From: Takifugu bimaculatus
Taxonomy: Eukaryota > Chordata > Actinopteri > Tetraodontiformes > Tetraodontidae
Reading direction: 5' to 3'
Length of the DNA stretch: 64,000 nt
Assembly (NCBI GenBank): GCA_004026145.2
Contig: CP034983.1
Coordinates: forward strand, 11,875,212-11,939,211
The stretch's first letter is position 1. Each line of letters starts with the position of its first letter. A program made the translations under genes and the position numbers. The notes beneath the pieces were generated by a model, which saw only the letters and a list, made by a program, of their open reading frames with translations, did not search any database and was not told the origin of the DNA. This document shows positions 1 through 10,746 of this stretch, in pieces.

Positions 1-3000
1 CTTTGAAAGCTGCTCTAAAGTGGTGATTTAAGCAGCAGAACTGATAAAAGGAGGAAAGAAAATGGTCTCATTCAGTCAACAAAAGCCCGGAAGCTTCTCA
101 CAACCCTCCCCGAGCCATCGACAGTGTCTGGTGCTCGGAACCGCGGGATTCTCCTCTGATCCCGCCGACGTTGCCCCGGCCGGTGCTCGTCATCCCTCGC
201 TGCTGGTATCGATTGCCCCGATTGCCCCAACCCTCCGCTTCCCCTCCCACCGAGGGGGCCTTGAGGGTGCCGCTAACGAGGAGCCAAATGAGGCAGAAAG
301 GATCGTTGGACTCGAGAGCCACCTGCGCGGATGCTCGATGGCGACCTCGGACGATCGCCCTCGCCCCGTCTCCACGGCAACATTAGCCGCCGCTCTCGCG
401 GCATCAATCAGGCCTGAGATATGGGCGTCCCGGGCACCCAGGAGCCCCCTTTAATAGACAAAGAGATGAGATCAATAGCCAATTTGGCCCTGGAATGAGA
501 CCAGAATGTAAAATTCCATTTTCCTCCCTCACTGCGGAGAAGTATGACGGACGTTCCCGACCAGTCCGGCGTCGGAGGGAATCATTCACGGCTGAATCCT
601 CCCCGGCCAACCTTGGCGGGGCGGGAAAGGCAGGGAGATGACTTCCTGTGGTTCGGACGCCTCTGAAACATGAGGAGAGCCCGCGGAGTGTGTCACACCT
701 GTACGCCAGCATTATCGATCCCTTCTCGTCTTTGCGAGGCGGACCGTCGCCCTGCGTGCAGAAATAACCGAAAATCGAAGACGTATTTTGGAGGAGCGTT
801 ATTACGGCCGCCACAGGGACCTGCGCTAAACGATGCTAACGTAGCCTGGGTGGGGGAGGAGCTGCAGTCTGATCCCGTTCTCCCGACTCTCCTGGCTGCT
901 CGTGACGTGGTCGTCCTCCGCTCTCTTTCATTTCCCCCCGACGACAGAAGTGTAATAACTTATTTTCCGTCTCCGTGGAGAGTTATTAGGGCGAGTGTTA
1001 TCGGCGGGGGGAACCTGCGGGCGGTGGGGGGCGGCGGCGCCATCTCGGGCCGTATCGGACTCCTCGCCGCAGCACAAAGGGACGGGATTCAATTATGAGG
1101 CGACAGCTCGAGGCGACGCCGTCTCGTCTTTATCTGGCCGCGTCTCCCAGATTCACTTCCTGTTTCTCTCGCGTGACTGAACCTGCCTCTCTGCAGAGCA
1201 TTAAACAGATAAACTCGCCTCTCTCGTACGTACAGGAACCCTCCAAGGTCAGGAAGAGGACGGAGTGACTGCGCCCACCTTGCAGGTTCCAGATGAGGCC
1301 GGAGCTGATCATGTCAGACCGGTGTGGAAAAGATACCGATCACAAAGGAGATTAAGAGCCGGATGAAACCGGACTAGCTTGGGCGTCGCTGATCTCTGGC
1401 GATTCATCATCTCGACGGGGTGGATCCTCAGATCAAAGGCTGCCGCTCGAGAGGAACGGACCGATGTTGGTCCCAATTTGTTGCCTCCTGACCAGATAAA
1501 GAATTTCCTAAACCAGCACATTTCAGATATGAGCTATCTTTAATGGCCGGCTAACGCTAGGTTTAGGAAAACACAATCTTTGCTGGTTTAAAAGGTGAAT
1601 CTAGGACCGGAACTGCTCCTTTTAATGTTTTTACGGAATTTAACGAAAAACGTGTTTCGAAACCTGGCCCCTCCCCCTGCTTGTTGAGTGGGCGGGGCCA
1701 GGAGGAGGCCCAGGGAGCATTTCAGGGGCGCTGAAGGTTTGATGGTTCTCATGAACAACCCAGTTTCAGTGACTCAAAAGGAAACATTTATTGCTTCAAA
1801 GTCAGACTTGAAGGCAACACGAGCTTTGGAGTTCATGGACACTTTAAGAACTTAAATGTCAGAGAACAAGGTGGCAAACAGCAGGAGCAACCCCAGCACG
1901 TGGTCTTAAGTAGACAGCAAGGCAATCAGACACAGGTGTAGCACGCAGGGGGTGATGGGGGCAGTCAGGTGAGACACATGAGGGTAATCAGGTCTCTGAT
2001 TTTGATTCCCAACTGGAGGTCGTCACTTCGTTCCAGCTGAACCAGCAGATCTGTTTTCAGACGCTTCCCCCTGAAACGACCCCATGATGGAAACCACCTG
2101 AGGACCCTGATGATGATGCAGCTGTAGAGCATGTGGACACGTGCCCCCCACCACCCTCCACCACCACCCAACTGATAAAAACACACGTTCAAGGCAAATA
2201 TATGCTTTAAAAATGAAGTTTTACCACACATCCACATCCAAAAAAGTTAGGGGATGGATGGTAGCATGCTAGCATTAATGACTCCAACACCTCATCCTTC
2301 ACTGCTGTCAACAACAAAAAAAATCCACCGACTCCCTTAAAAACCTCCGCAGAGATGTAAATCAGCGCTTCGCACCGATTCATTTAAATATTTTTCACAT
2401 CAGATGAGGACAACATGCTCTTCAGCTAGCCTCCAGCTAATATAATATAAATGTTAATTAAGGCGTCATGACGCACACAACCCAACACGAGTTTTCCTTC
2501 ACTGTCCAGATACTTTTCCTACTTAAAGGAAAATTGTGGTTGGCCTGGTTCTATTTTTTTTAATGTGCTCAAAACTCAAACATGGAGCCTTTAAACTGTC
2601 GTCATCTAGGGACACATTTGGCTAATGCTATCTGGCGTTGTAGTCAACAGCTTTGTGATGTTGGACGATAAATTTGGCTCATTGCTGATACCTTAGACCT
2701 AGCCTACACATAGGCTAGCTTGATTGACGAGTCGTGAAAGGCAAAACAGAAAACTTTAGCCTTAAACTTCCACCACGACAAAAAACGGTTTAAAAAACAT
2801 TTTTAAACATTTTAAACATTTTCTCCGTTTTCCTCGCCATCATGGTCGATTTACTTCAGACGGTCGTAACGGGGTGACACGTTTTCCTTTGTAGGTTAAA
2901 CAGAAACAGCTGCGCACTTTTACGTTAGCCGCCGTTGTACAACGAGCAGGCTAATTGTGTGTAGCAGCCAGTTAGCCCTCATTAACCTTTCAGCGTTAGC

Positions 3001-3100
3001 TTTTACTGTGGATAAATGGGGGCGGTTTAATTGGCCATCTGTTGCCGCACTGCTAACTATGGAGGCGCTAATGAGTGTCATCCAAGGACGTCGCTGTTGC
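1..3100. other. Region downstream of ralyl, no gene recognised
   Basis: I see no exon of a known family here. The first 1.3 kb is GC-rich and carries several short open frames on both strands with no recognisable domain. The rest is ordinary AT-richer DNA with many GCTA-core words (gctagc, gctaac, ttagc). The segment lies past the poly(A) signals of ralyl and is probably intergenic. Confidence 0.5.
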
Positions 3101-3102
3101 AG

Positions 3103-3110
3103 TATAAAGA
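3103..3110 (+). promoter_or_regulatory. Candidate TATA box, plus strand
   Basis: The bases TATAAAGA match a TATA box. A start site about 30 bases downstream would fall near 3133, just before an ATG at 3153 and a strong splice donor at 3174/3175. The combination is suggestive, but no conserved protein follows, so this could be chance. Confidence 0.25.
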
Positions 3111-3132
3111 TAGCAGCTTCAGCTAGCTTTCA

Positions 3133-3174
3133 TGCGCTAGGTTAGCCCAAGGATGACACAAACTGGCCGTTCAG
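3133..3174 (+). other. Possible plus-strand first exon, opposite to ralyl
   Basis: A near-consensus donor (TTCAG|GTGAGTATT, cut after 3174) lies about 70 bases downstream of a TATA-like box. An ATG at 3153 opens seven codons and ends in phase 1 at the donor. A transcript starting here would run antisense through the ralyl 3' exon at 3.5-4.0 kb. I found no second exon with recognisable protein, so it may be a noncoding transcript or a chance match. Confidence 0.2.
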
Positions 3175-3532
3175 GTGAGTATTCATATTGAATGAGGAAG
3201 TTTAATGAGTTTTAAATTAGCAGATAATGTGTGCGGACTTTAAAACACATAAATTAATACTGTCGCTCATTGGCTGGTGGAGGGCCAGATTGTTTAATAG
3301 GAAAACACCGATATCAGATGACAAGCTGGTGTTAGCGCCGCACTGACTGGCGTTAATTTGACACATATTCAAACACTGAACCTGTTAAAAGTGTCATTTT
3401 GACGGCTCCCGGCGGCCACCGGGGGCGTAATCAACGTCAAAAACGAGCCGCCGGCGCCGACGAGAAAACATGCAGTAATGAAACGAGGCCAAACAAAAGC
3501 TTTTTTCTTTTTTCTTCACCCTTCAGTTCATT

Positions 3533-3538
3533 TTTATT
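3533..3538 (-). terminator. Candidate distal poly(A) signal of ralyl
   Basis: On the minus strand this reads AATAAA within CAAATAAAAATG, about 490 bases into the inferred 3' UTR exon. Cleavage would fall near 3510-3523. It could be the distal of two sites. Confidence 0.4.
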
Positions 3539-3673
3539 TGAAAAAACGAAAATGTTGAAACAGAGGTAAATATGACACAAACATCGTAATGGCTCGTTGT
3601 TTTTTTTTTTTTAGCCTCACACCATTGGTTTCAATACACAAACTGAAAATACAAAGTGACAGTAAACATGCCT

Positions 3674-3679
3674 TTTAAT
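3674..3679 (-). terminator. Candidate proximal poly(A) signal of ralyl
   Basis: The minus strand reads ATTAAA, the commonest variant poly(A) hexamer. It follows a T-rich stretch with TGTACATTT and TGTAAAG words typical of vertebrate 3' UTR ends. Cleavage near 3650-3660 would give a 3' UTR exon of about 370 bases. Confidence 0.45.
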
Positions 3680-4028
3680 AAAAATATCTTTACAAAAATG
3701 TACATTTCTATACAACAGTTAGCAGTTCTCTCGGACCCGCTCCATCGTCCAGTGACATTTAAAACAAACATGAAGAAGTCTCCAGATAAATACCACAGCT
3801 AAAAGCAAGATTTCTCTTTTTTTTTTTTTTTTAAACATCATCACTGTTTGTTAAGTAACGGGCTGAAAAAAAACAAAAACAAAAACAGCAGTTTCCCGTA
3901 TTTTTTTTCCCCCAAAATACAAAAATAGTGCTAAATATCAGCCATCGTCGTCCACCTACACTCGCTTCCAATTAGCTCTGAGATCGTTTACGTGATTCTT
4001 TTTTCAGTTGCTTGTTGCCTTCGCGGAC

Positions 4029-6052
4029 CTGTAGGAAATAACAACTCTTAGTCTTTGTGAAAACACAGACGTGACGACACATTAGGGGAAAATTTAGGTT
4101 CTTTTTGCTCAACCAGTTTATTGTCAAACTGCTAACGTAGCTAATGGAGCCACGCTAATCCAGCCCACCCACCCCTGACTGGAATCTTTACCCAGATGGA
4201 GGATTTTGTCATTTTTATTTCAGACTCAAATCTCACTGGTTGAGATCTTTGGGGATTTTGCACAACAATTTCTAAACCGAAAGAATTAAGATAATATTTT
4301 CCTCTTTTATCAGACATCTAGCAAAAGAGCTAATCTTTAGCCACTTTGCCTTCAAATTGAGCTGCGATTCGTTATCCAACTCAAGCTGCTTTCATCTGCA
4401 CGACAAGTGGGGAACCTCCAGGGGGCGCCGGTGAGAACTCATGGGATGTAAGGAGGAGTGAGGGTGACATTAGGACGCCTGGTCAGGCTCCTCCTCATGA
4501 TGGAGCTTGGCTAGAGTCCGGAAGGCGCCCGGAGGATGGTTGCCTGATAAATGGACACACCAAAAGGACGCTAAGCTAGCGGCTAGAGGATTTATGCATG
4601 AGTCAGACCCGGCAGTCGAAAACGCCGGTGCTGCCGTTGTTATCATACGTCACATCTCGTTTGTTTGTCTGATCCAGGCAACATCACAAAAAAAAAATAA
4701 AATAAATAAAAACGTTGGAATTTGCAAAAACACGTCAAAGGATAGAAGAATAAAACCCTTCACTCGCTAGCGTGGTTGCTATTTTCGGGATGACGCTCGG
4801 CCTCTGGTGGTGAATAATGAGGCCGACTCAGCATTAAAATACGTTTCCTTTCGAGCGTAACGCCGCAGAGAGGTCGTCCTTCCAAGTCCGGTCTGGTGCC
4901 TCGGATAAATTTCCATTTCTTGAAGGTGATGATGAATTCTGATACCGCCGCCCGGGGGGGTGTCTGCCGCCGCACCCTGAGGTGACAGAGGATAAAACGG
5001 ATCAGGACGCGTTGTAAGACTCAGCGACTCTGACGGGGATTAGCCCGAGTTTTAAAGCTTGTCCGTTCGAATCGCCACGGAAGAGCACGAAGTTTGCTCC
5101 CCTGCCGGACTCGACTCGCTGAGGCTCTCGCGCGGAGCCGTGCGCGCTCGCCGGACCTGAAAGCTAAACTCGGATAAGTTCTGAACCAGCTCCGGAGGGA
5201 TTTTCATGTTTGGGAACGGATGGAATTGGACAGAAACTCAACCTGGGTGAAAAGAAGGAAAACTCAAGCGTGATGTGGTTTCTAAAGAGCTGGGAGGAAA
5301 CGGGAGGGCCGGACGGAAGGGAAAACTAAGCTAACATGCTAATCCAGCACGCTCATAAACAGGCAGCAACAAAAACAAATGAAAAGATGGTTTCAGTTCT
5401 AGTTGTCCCAGACTTCGCTGCCCTAAGAACGAGGAAAGGTGCGTGTTGATGCTAGCAGGTTATCAGAGTAGTGCCCACTGATGCTAGCAGGGCTTTGCTC
5501 AAAGGAGCATGGAAGGGCAGGAAGAGGGGATGTAGAAAACTACAGGGGCAGTTTTCTCAGTACAAAACGAGGCTAACCGATGCTAATAAATCTCCCCGAG
5601 AGGACGTTTATTTGATTACAGCCATCACTGCTTTATAATCTCCAAACTACATTTTTTTTCTGCTCCCCCAGAGCTGAAGACAGAGATTAGCTCTGTATTA
5701 GCAGCAGACCGCGACACATAAACAAAGACGATCCCGGCAGGATTCAGCTAATCGCGTTATTACCTCTGCCGAGACGGGAACGTCTTTACCTTCGCCATTC
5801 ATCCCCTCCTCCGGACAATTCAATTAGCAGAACGCCATTTACGGGCCGTTCTGGAACACCATTACTGCTCTTCCCTTCGAATTTAGCGTTAGCTGTGGGG
5901 CTAGCCTTCCAAATATCGGCAGGCGGGCGACTTGGGGGATGAATGATGTACGTTCAGGGTCACACTTCACCGGTCAAACCTTTAAATAAGGACCAGGTTT
6001 TTAATGAAAAGGGTCGACCCAGAAACTGTCCGATGAAACGGAACGCACTTAC
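4029..6052 (-). other. ralyl intron between the 39-base exon and the 3' UTR exon
   Basis: About 2 kb flanked by a GTAAGT donor at 6052 and a CTACAG acceptor at 4029. No further exon is recognised. It is rich in GCTA-core words, including two near-identical 'gatgctagcagg' words around 5450-5490. A box-B-like word (gttcgaatc, 5065-5073) has no tRNA around it. Confidence 0.45.
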
Positions 6053-6091
6053 TTGAGCTCAGTTGTCGATATCCGATACGTGGTTCTCTAT
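6053..6091 (-). CDS. ralyl: ralyl terminal coding exon (39 bases, carries the stop codon)
   Basis: On the minus strand an excellent acceptor (CTCTCTGTTTTCCAG) precedes 39 bases that end at a consensus donor (CAA|GTAAGT). Joined in phase 0 to exon 7286-7117, it reads I-E-N-H-V-S-D-I-D-N and then TGA at 6061-6059, leaving six untranslated bases before the donor. The acidic, Asp/Ser-containing end faintly resembles the EHSQDTDAD-type tail of RALY; I offer this only as a resemblance. Being very short with strong sites, and with an alternative in-frame continuation available at 4028, it is a good cassette-exon candidate. The stop lies within 50 bases of the last junction, so nonsense-mediated decay is not expected. 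Confidence 0.6.
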
Positions 6092-6251
6092 CTGGAAAAC
6101 AGAGAGCGTTCATCAGTCTCAGGCTGCGTTTCACAGCTCAAAACCACCGTTTACGCCAAACTGCAGATCAATGTGACCTTCAGGTTGATACATCTCCTCC
6201 GTGTCTCGGAGAAATAATGCCTGTTATTAGCGGCGGCTAGCTCCTATCCCC

Positions 6252-6278
6252 CCACACACACACACACACACACACAAG
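6252..6278. repeat. (CA)n microsatellite
   Basis: Uninterrupted CA dinucleotides of about 13 units, in the intron flanking the 39-base ralyl exon, 160 bases upstream of its acceptor on the minus strand, where it is transcribed as (UG)n. Confidence 0.95.
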
Positions 6279-6872
6279 CTGAATGCTATGATTACTCTGA
6301 TGTCAGCAAATAGGTGGTTTTATGAGCTCCTCCAGATTTATAGAAAAGCAGGAATAACGAGTCAAATACAGGTTTCAACCATTTTCCATGAGAGTTTACG
6401 CTTAAAAACACTTAATTCGGGTGCGGAAGATCGAGTTCACGAATCTGAAAGAAAAACGTCCCCGTGCCTTTTTATCGAAATACTTGCTTTTAATTCGTTA
6501 AGCTGAAAAATAGAGACGTTAAAAGTTTAATTGATGTTGGAGTTCCTTCAATTTCCTGTGAATTTGCTTATTTAACTTGGTTACTCAGACGCACCACGTG
6601 GACCTCAAAGATCTCTCATGCAGAACGGTCCTCAGGATTCAGGAGGACTTCATTATAACACAAGACAGGAGAAGAAGAAAAAAAAAAACTTTGGGCGATT
6701 TATACGGACGACCGAACTTAAATCGTCCTGGGATTTAATTTCCCTCTCAGTCATTTCAATTAAAAACAGACGTCATCTCCTCGACTGTAGCGGCGTCGCT
6801 TCGTCATTGACCTTGTTAGAGACCACCTGGGCTTAAGGCCTCTCCTGATGCCTCGCTTTAATTATACCCTGG

Positions 6873-6874
<2 letters not shown>

Positions 6875-6936
<62 letters not shown>
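6875..6936. repeat. (GT)n microsatellite
   Basis: Perfect GT dinucleotides of about 31 units in a ralyl intron, transcribed as (CA)n in the gene's sense direction. Confidence 0.95.
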
Positions 6937-6938
<2 letters not shown>

Positions 6939-7116
6939 GCCGCGCTGGGGTCGACAGGCAGACGCTGTCAGCCTGGAAGTCCGGCTCCCCCAGATCTCTG
7001 CTCATGAATAATTCAGACAAGATAAAATATCAGGAAGACCGTCTGCCCGCTTGAGATCTCCCAGGGTGCATTGCACCCTGGCTCCCCTGTCAGGCTCTGA
7101 CAGCCAGAACTCTCAC

Positions 7117-7286
7117 CAGATGGTGGCTGCCGTCCTCGTCATAGTCGTCCTCTCCCCCGTCGGTCATCTCCCCCGCCTCCACGTCCAGGGCGCCCTCGCC
7201 GGCCTCCTCCCCGGAGTTTTCCGCCGCCTCCGACAAGGATCCGTCGTGCAGCGAGTCGCAGTTGTCCTCGTACTTCCTCTGAGCCT
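7117..7286 (-). CDS. ralyl: ralyl exon encoding the acidic C-terminal region
   Basis: The acceptor CTCTCCCGCAG ends at 7287, and the donor CATCTG|GTGAGA follows 7117. The 170 bases begin by completing a Glu codon split after the previous exon's last G and end in phase 0. They read E-A-Q-R-K-Y-E-D-N-C and then an acidic run with E-E-A-G-E-G and G-E-M-T-D-G-G-E-D-D-Y-D-E-D-G. The E-M-T-D-G core followed by an acidic D-E-D-G motif is characteristic of RALYL rather than RALY, whose equivalent region is Gly-rich. Codon third positions are GC-rich. The acidic tail is shared by the hnRNP C/RALY family. An AG two bases downstream could serve as an alternative acceptor but would break the frame. Confidence 0.85.
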
Positions 7287-7480
7287 CTGCGGGAGAGCGA
7301 AGGCACGGGTGACGGAGCGCTCGACACCCCCAGACTAGCAACACCGCTGCACGCCAGCCCGTCTGAGCTAGCTCAACGGGTGCTGAGGCTAGCTTAGCTT
7401 TGGCTGAAGGTGGCGTGGAGCCGCCGGGCAGAACCGCTGAGTCAGCATTGGCTGTTGCCCTTCTCAGGGTCGTTTCTCAC

Positions 7481-7594
7481 CGGAATCGACTCTCTGTTGC
7501 TTTTCGATCTTCTCCAGACGCCCCAGCAAAGAGTCGATCTTCATCTTGATATGAGTCAGCTCCCGCTTGATGGTCTGCAGCTGGTCGGACTTCA
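7481..7594 (-). CDS. ralyl: ralyl coiled-coil exon
   Basis: The acceptor TGTTTGTGTGTCCCAG ends at 7595, and the donor TCCG|GTGAGA follows 7481. The 114 bases need one leading base from the previous exon (C or T, giving Leu) and then read K-S-D-Q-L-Q-T-I-K-R-E-L-T-H-I-K, followed by K-I-D-S-L-L-G-R-L-E-K-I-E-K-Q-Q. This nearly matches the RALYL coiled coil, with Leu/Ile at heptad positions. In hnRNP C the equivalent leucine-zipper-like helix drives oligomerisation and contributes to RNA binding. The stretch I-D-S-L-L-G-R-L-E-K-I-E-K-Q-Q separates RALYL from RALY, which has L-L-S-R-L-E-Q-I. The exon ends in phase 1, matching the next one. It must be entered in phase 1, and that requirement exposes the frame problem in the preceding exon. 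Confidence 0.92.
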
Positions 7595-9151
7595 CTGGGA
7601 CACACAAACACATGGGATTAGGGCGACGTTCCCCCTCCCGCCTGCTGAAATCCTCAGTTTTGGACAGCGGAACGTCCTTCCGAATCATCTCAAGCTGCGT
7701 TTCCCGGCTGAGACTGCGGACGCACAGCTTTCAATTTTTAGATTAGCTCACAGCTGCCGCCCACCGTGCCGCGCGGCGCCGCTCCGGCTCGGCTCCGGAA
7801 CGCCACCATCCCAACATAAGAAAGCCTGGCATCTCCGTACTGATAGCATTTGTAAAGCAGCGGGCGTTTACTTCCCGCCAGCATCACAGGCAGGAGGCAG
7901 TTGCGCTCCGTCCTCTGCTTCGGGATTAACGAGCAACTGTAAATTAGATCCACCGTTACCGGGACCTCTGAGAATAATCCGGGAGTAGCGGGCGGAACTG
8001 GGCCCTCTGCTGGAACACTTTGGGTTCTGGTCACTACTGAAATCTGACAGCCTGTTTGTGTTTTCCAGTCTGCAACACGACCCCGTCGTTGCCCCGGTAA
8101 CAGCAGGACAGATGCCCCCCCCCCCGGTTCTGCATTTCACCATAAACACTTGAACTCTGGGTAAATGGAGCGGAACTGTGTCCTATTAAAGGTAAAAACT
8201 CCTCTGGAGACGGATTTAATGTATCTAATTATAGATATATTTGTTTTCACCTCAAACTGGGCAGATTAAAGAATTCCAGCTGTAAAGTGATTTGTTAATC
8301 CCGTCTCTCCACCCTCAAACGTGTCATCTTACCGGGGAAGGAAAAACAAACGGCGGAGGTTGAGGAGGGAACAGAAAATCCTCCCTGACACCTATCAGGG
8401 CCGGAGGAGCCCTCCGTAAACAAACCCGCCAATTTCAGACGGAAAAATCCCAGAAGGGAGGAAACGGCGTCCGGCGAGTCCCTGCCGGTGCGCCCACGCC
8501 GCGAGGCGAACCGCCGACGCTTTGTAAGTGACACGTTTGTGGGCAGTAACGGGTGGAACAACGGTTTCGGAACAACGCAAGCTAACGCAAGAACCTTCAG
8601 AGAGGGAAAAACACCTGGAAAACAGCCGGAAGCTGAACTTATCTGCACTTCAACGCTAACGAGAGCCGCCTCCAACAACAATTAATCCTTATTAATTCTT
8701 AATTACTCAAGACTCTTTGTTCTTAGGTGAAGGCTACAAGAATGGAAATCCGCCTGATGATGGCTCCTGCCGCTACTTGGAGCAAACCTTGAACGGACCC
8801 CTCCTGTTAATAAAATGGAATAAACTGTGCGTCTCGTTTTAGCCTTCGGGTCAATGTGGGCAGCTCGTTTTGTTCTGAAGAGGAACGTTTCCGTGGCAAC
8901 GTTTAACAGGATCTCCACGGCCGGGGGAGCGTACGGTGGCTGTGGAGGAACAAAATGCTGGTCTGACGCCCACAGATCCATAAACATCCCCGACCCACCT
9001 CGGAGGGGCCTTTGATGGGTGGACCTTTGATGACACCCAGTTAATCCAGGAGGATTAAAGGAGGTGGTGCTGCAAAAATAATCACCCACTCTTCCGTGCA
9101 AAAGATTCTAATCTGGACTCTTGTTTAGAGATTTGTGGAGCTAGTGGGGGG

Positions 9152-9154
<3 letters not shown>

Positions 9155-9187
<33 letters not shown>
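9155..9187. repeat. (GT)n microsatellite
   Basis: GT dinucleotides of about 16 units followed by a G run, in the ralyl intron. Confidence 0.95.
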
Positions 9188-9189
<2 letters not shown>

Positions 9190-10173
9190 GGGGGTCCTCA
9201 TGGGTCATGTCCGACAGGAACCACACTATAATGTGCTGTAAAGCAGAAATCCAGCTCATGGTCCAGAGAAGCAGAAAATCGACCTTTCCCGGGGGGACGA
9301 GGACGCAGATATCAGGACAGTTTCCATCTCAGGATCAGCTGCTTCCATCTGTGACCCAACGCACACGTCCGCGTTCCCACATTATCCCGGCTCGCTTTTA
9401 AGATAAGGAGGTGTTTCTAATTTATCAGCGCCTCCAGGCTTTCTTTTCTTTTGGGCTAAAAAACACAGGTGCTGATCCAAAATGGCATCTTAAAACAGGC
9501 GGGGTCGAAGGAGATGGATATTTTAGAAGCGTTGGCAGGGAATTAGGGCGAGAGGAAAGGATGGAGCGTGAAGGAAAGTTTCCTCTGTCCTCATGAAGAT
9601 TCAGGAGGACGTCAAACTTTGAAGAGTCTCCCTTGAAATAATTAAAAACTCCCCTCAGTCGGATCCAGAACTCCACCAATGATGTCTGGACTCCCGCTGG
9701 GACAGAAAACTGGGACTTTTAAAGGGATTCCCGACAGATTTTAGCCCCCCTTTCCCACCGCTACTACCTGGAATTTTGGCTATTTTCTTCTTCTTTGGTA
9801 GAAGTCGTTGTTGTTGTTTGTTTTGTTGCCATTTTGCTGATTGTTTGTTAGTTTTGAGGTTTCCAAGATTAATTTAAACCTTAAATGTTTAATAGGATCA
9901 TGATGCAGGATGAGCTCCCAATAACAGTTCCTGGAAAAGTTCCAGCCATAGATTCATCACTTCCCTGTTAACCGCTTCTTATTCCGAATCGGGGTCTCAG
10001 GGGTTGCTGGAGAATAGGAGAATATCCCAGCATTCACTGGGAGAAAAGTTATTCATCGACATTCCAGAGGGGAAGCTTTTCCAGAGGAAGTTACAGCAGA
10101 CTTTCAAATTAAATCACCATTAATATGAAGGTTTCTAAAGGTGAAACTGGGCTTCAGCTGCCATTTATCATTA

Positions 10174-10174
<1 letters not shown>

Positions 10175-10250
<76 letters not shown>
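10175..10250. repeat. (CA)n microsatellite
   Basis: An uninterrupted CA run of about 38 units, the longest in the window and likely polymorphic. It lies about 140 bases from the hexamer minisatellite. Confidence 0.97.
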
Positions 10251-10255
<5 letters not shown>

Positions 10256-10391
10256 GAGGAGGATCAGTGTGGCGCTTCAAAGGGGGGTTGAGTGTGGAAA
10301 AACTCATTTATCCCTCCTCATAATCCATCCTCATGACAGCTGCTGGCTTCTTCTCCCTCCAGCCAGTTACTGCTTATGCTTGGCTCAACTG

Positions 10392-10746
10392 GCCCAGCCC
10401 CAGTCCCAGTCCCAGTCCCAGTCCCAGCCCCAGTCCCAGCCCCAGTCCCAGCCCCTGCACCAGCCCCAGCCCCAGTCCCAGTACCAGCCCCAGTCCCAGT
10501 CCCAGTACCAGCCCCAGCCCCAGTCCCAGTACCAGCCCCAGTCCCAGCACCAGCCTCAGCCCCAGCACCAGCCCCAGCCCCAGTCCCAGCCCCAGTCCCA
10601 GTCCCTGCACCAGCCCCAGCCCCAGTCCCAGTACCAGCCCCAGTCCCAGTACCAGCCCCAGCCCCAGCCCCAGTCCCAGTACCAGCCCCAGCCCCAGCAC
10701 CAGCCTCAGCCCCAGCACCAGCCCCAGTACCAGCCCCAGCCCCAGA
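10392..10746. repeat. Hexamer minisatellite (CCAGYC and variants)
   Basis: About 355 bases made almost wholly of 6-base units CCAGCC, CCAGTC, CCAGTA and CCAGCA, partly organised into higher-order units of 18-30 bases. Because six is a multiple of three and the units lack stops in several frames, long repeat-only open frames appear on both strands (Pro-Ser, Gln-Pro, Gly-Ala/Thr, Leu-Gly). None continues into a ralyl exon, so I treat it as noncoding. On the transcribed (minus) sense strand it is a dense array of GGG and GGGG runs, predicting G-quadruplex formation in the pre-mRNA. Confidence 0.95.

Larger units (their letters stand above)
3520..4028 (-). other. ralyl: ralyl last exon: 3' UTR, with alternative C-terminal coding at its start
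   Basis: The minus strand has a strong acceptor, TTGTTATTTCCTACAG, ending at 4029, followed by GTCCGCGAAGGC. If the 39-base exon at 6091-6053 is included, the stop lies in that exon and all of this is 3' UTR. If it is skipped, exon 7286-7117 (ending in phase 0) joins here and reads 18 more codons, V-R-E-G-N-K-Q-L-K-K-E-S-R-K-R-S-Q-S, to a TAA at 3974-3972. The tail would be strongly basic, unlike the acidic region before it. The remainder is T-rich and A-rich with two poly(A) candidates. Exon choice and end points are inferred from splice signals. Confidence 0.5.
6092..7116 (-). other. ralyl intron upstream of the 39-base exon
   Basis: A 1.0-kb intron with a GTGAGA donor at 7116 and a CCAG acceptor at 6092. 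It holds a (CA)n run at 6252-6278, a long (GT)n run at 6875-6936 and AT-rich DNA. If it is retained, the frame of the preceding exon continues eight codons (V-R-V-L-A-V-R-A) to a TGA at 7092-7090. Confidence 0.5.

Noticed and set aside
5065..5073. tRNA-like box B (gttcgaatc)
   Set aside because: No matching box A, acceptor stem or anticodon arm within tRNA distance.
8333..8400. Possible extra minus-strand exon ending at CCCCG|GTAAGA
   Set aside because: No good acceptor in front, and no family-like translation in the phase needed.
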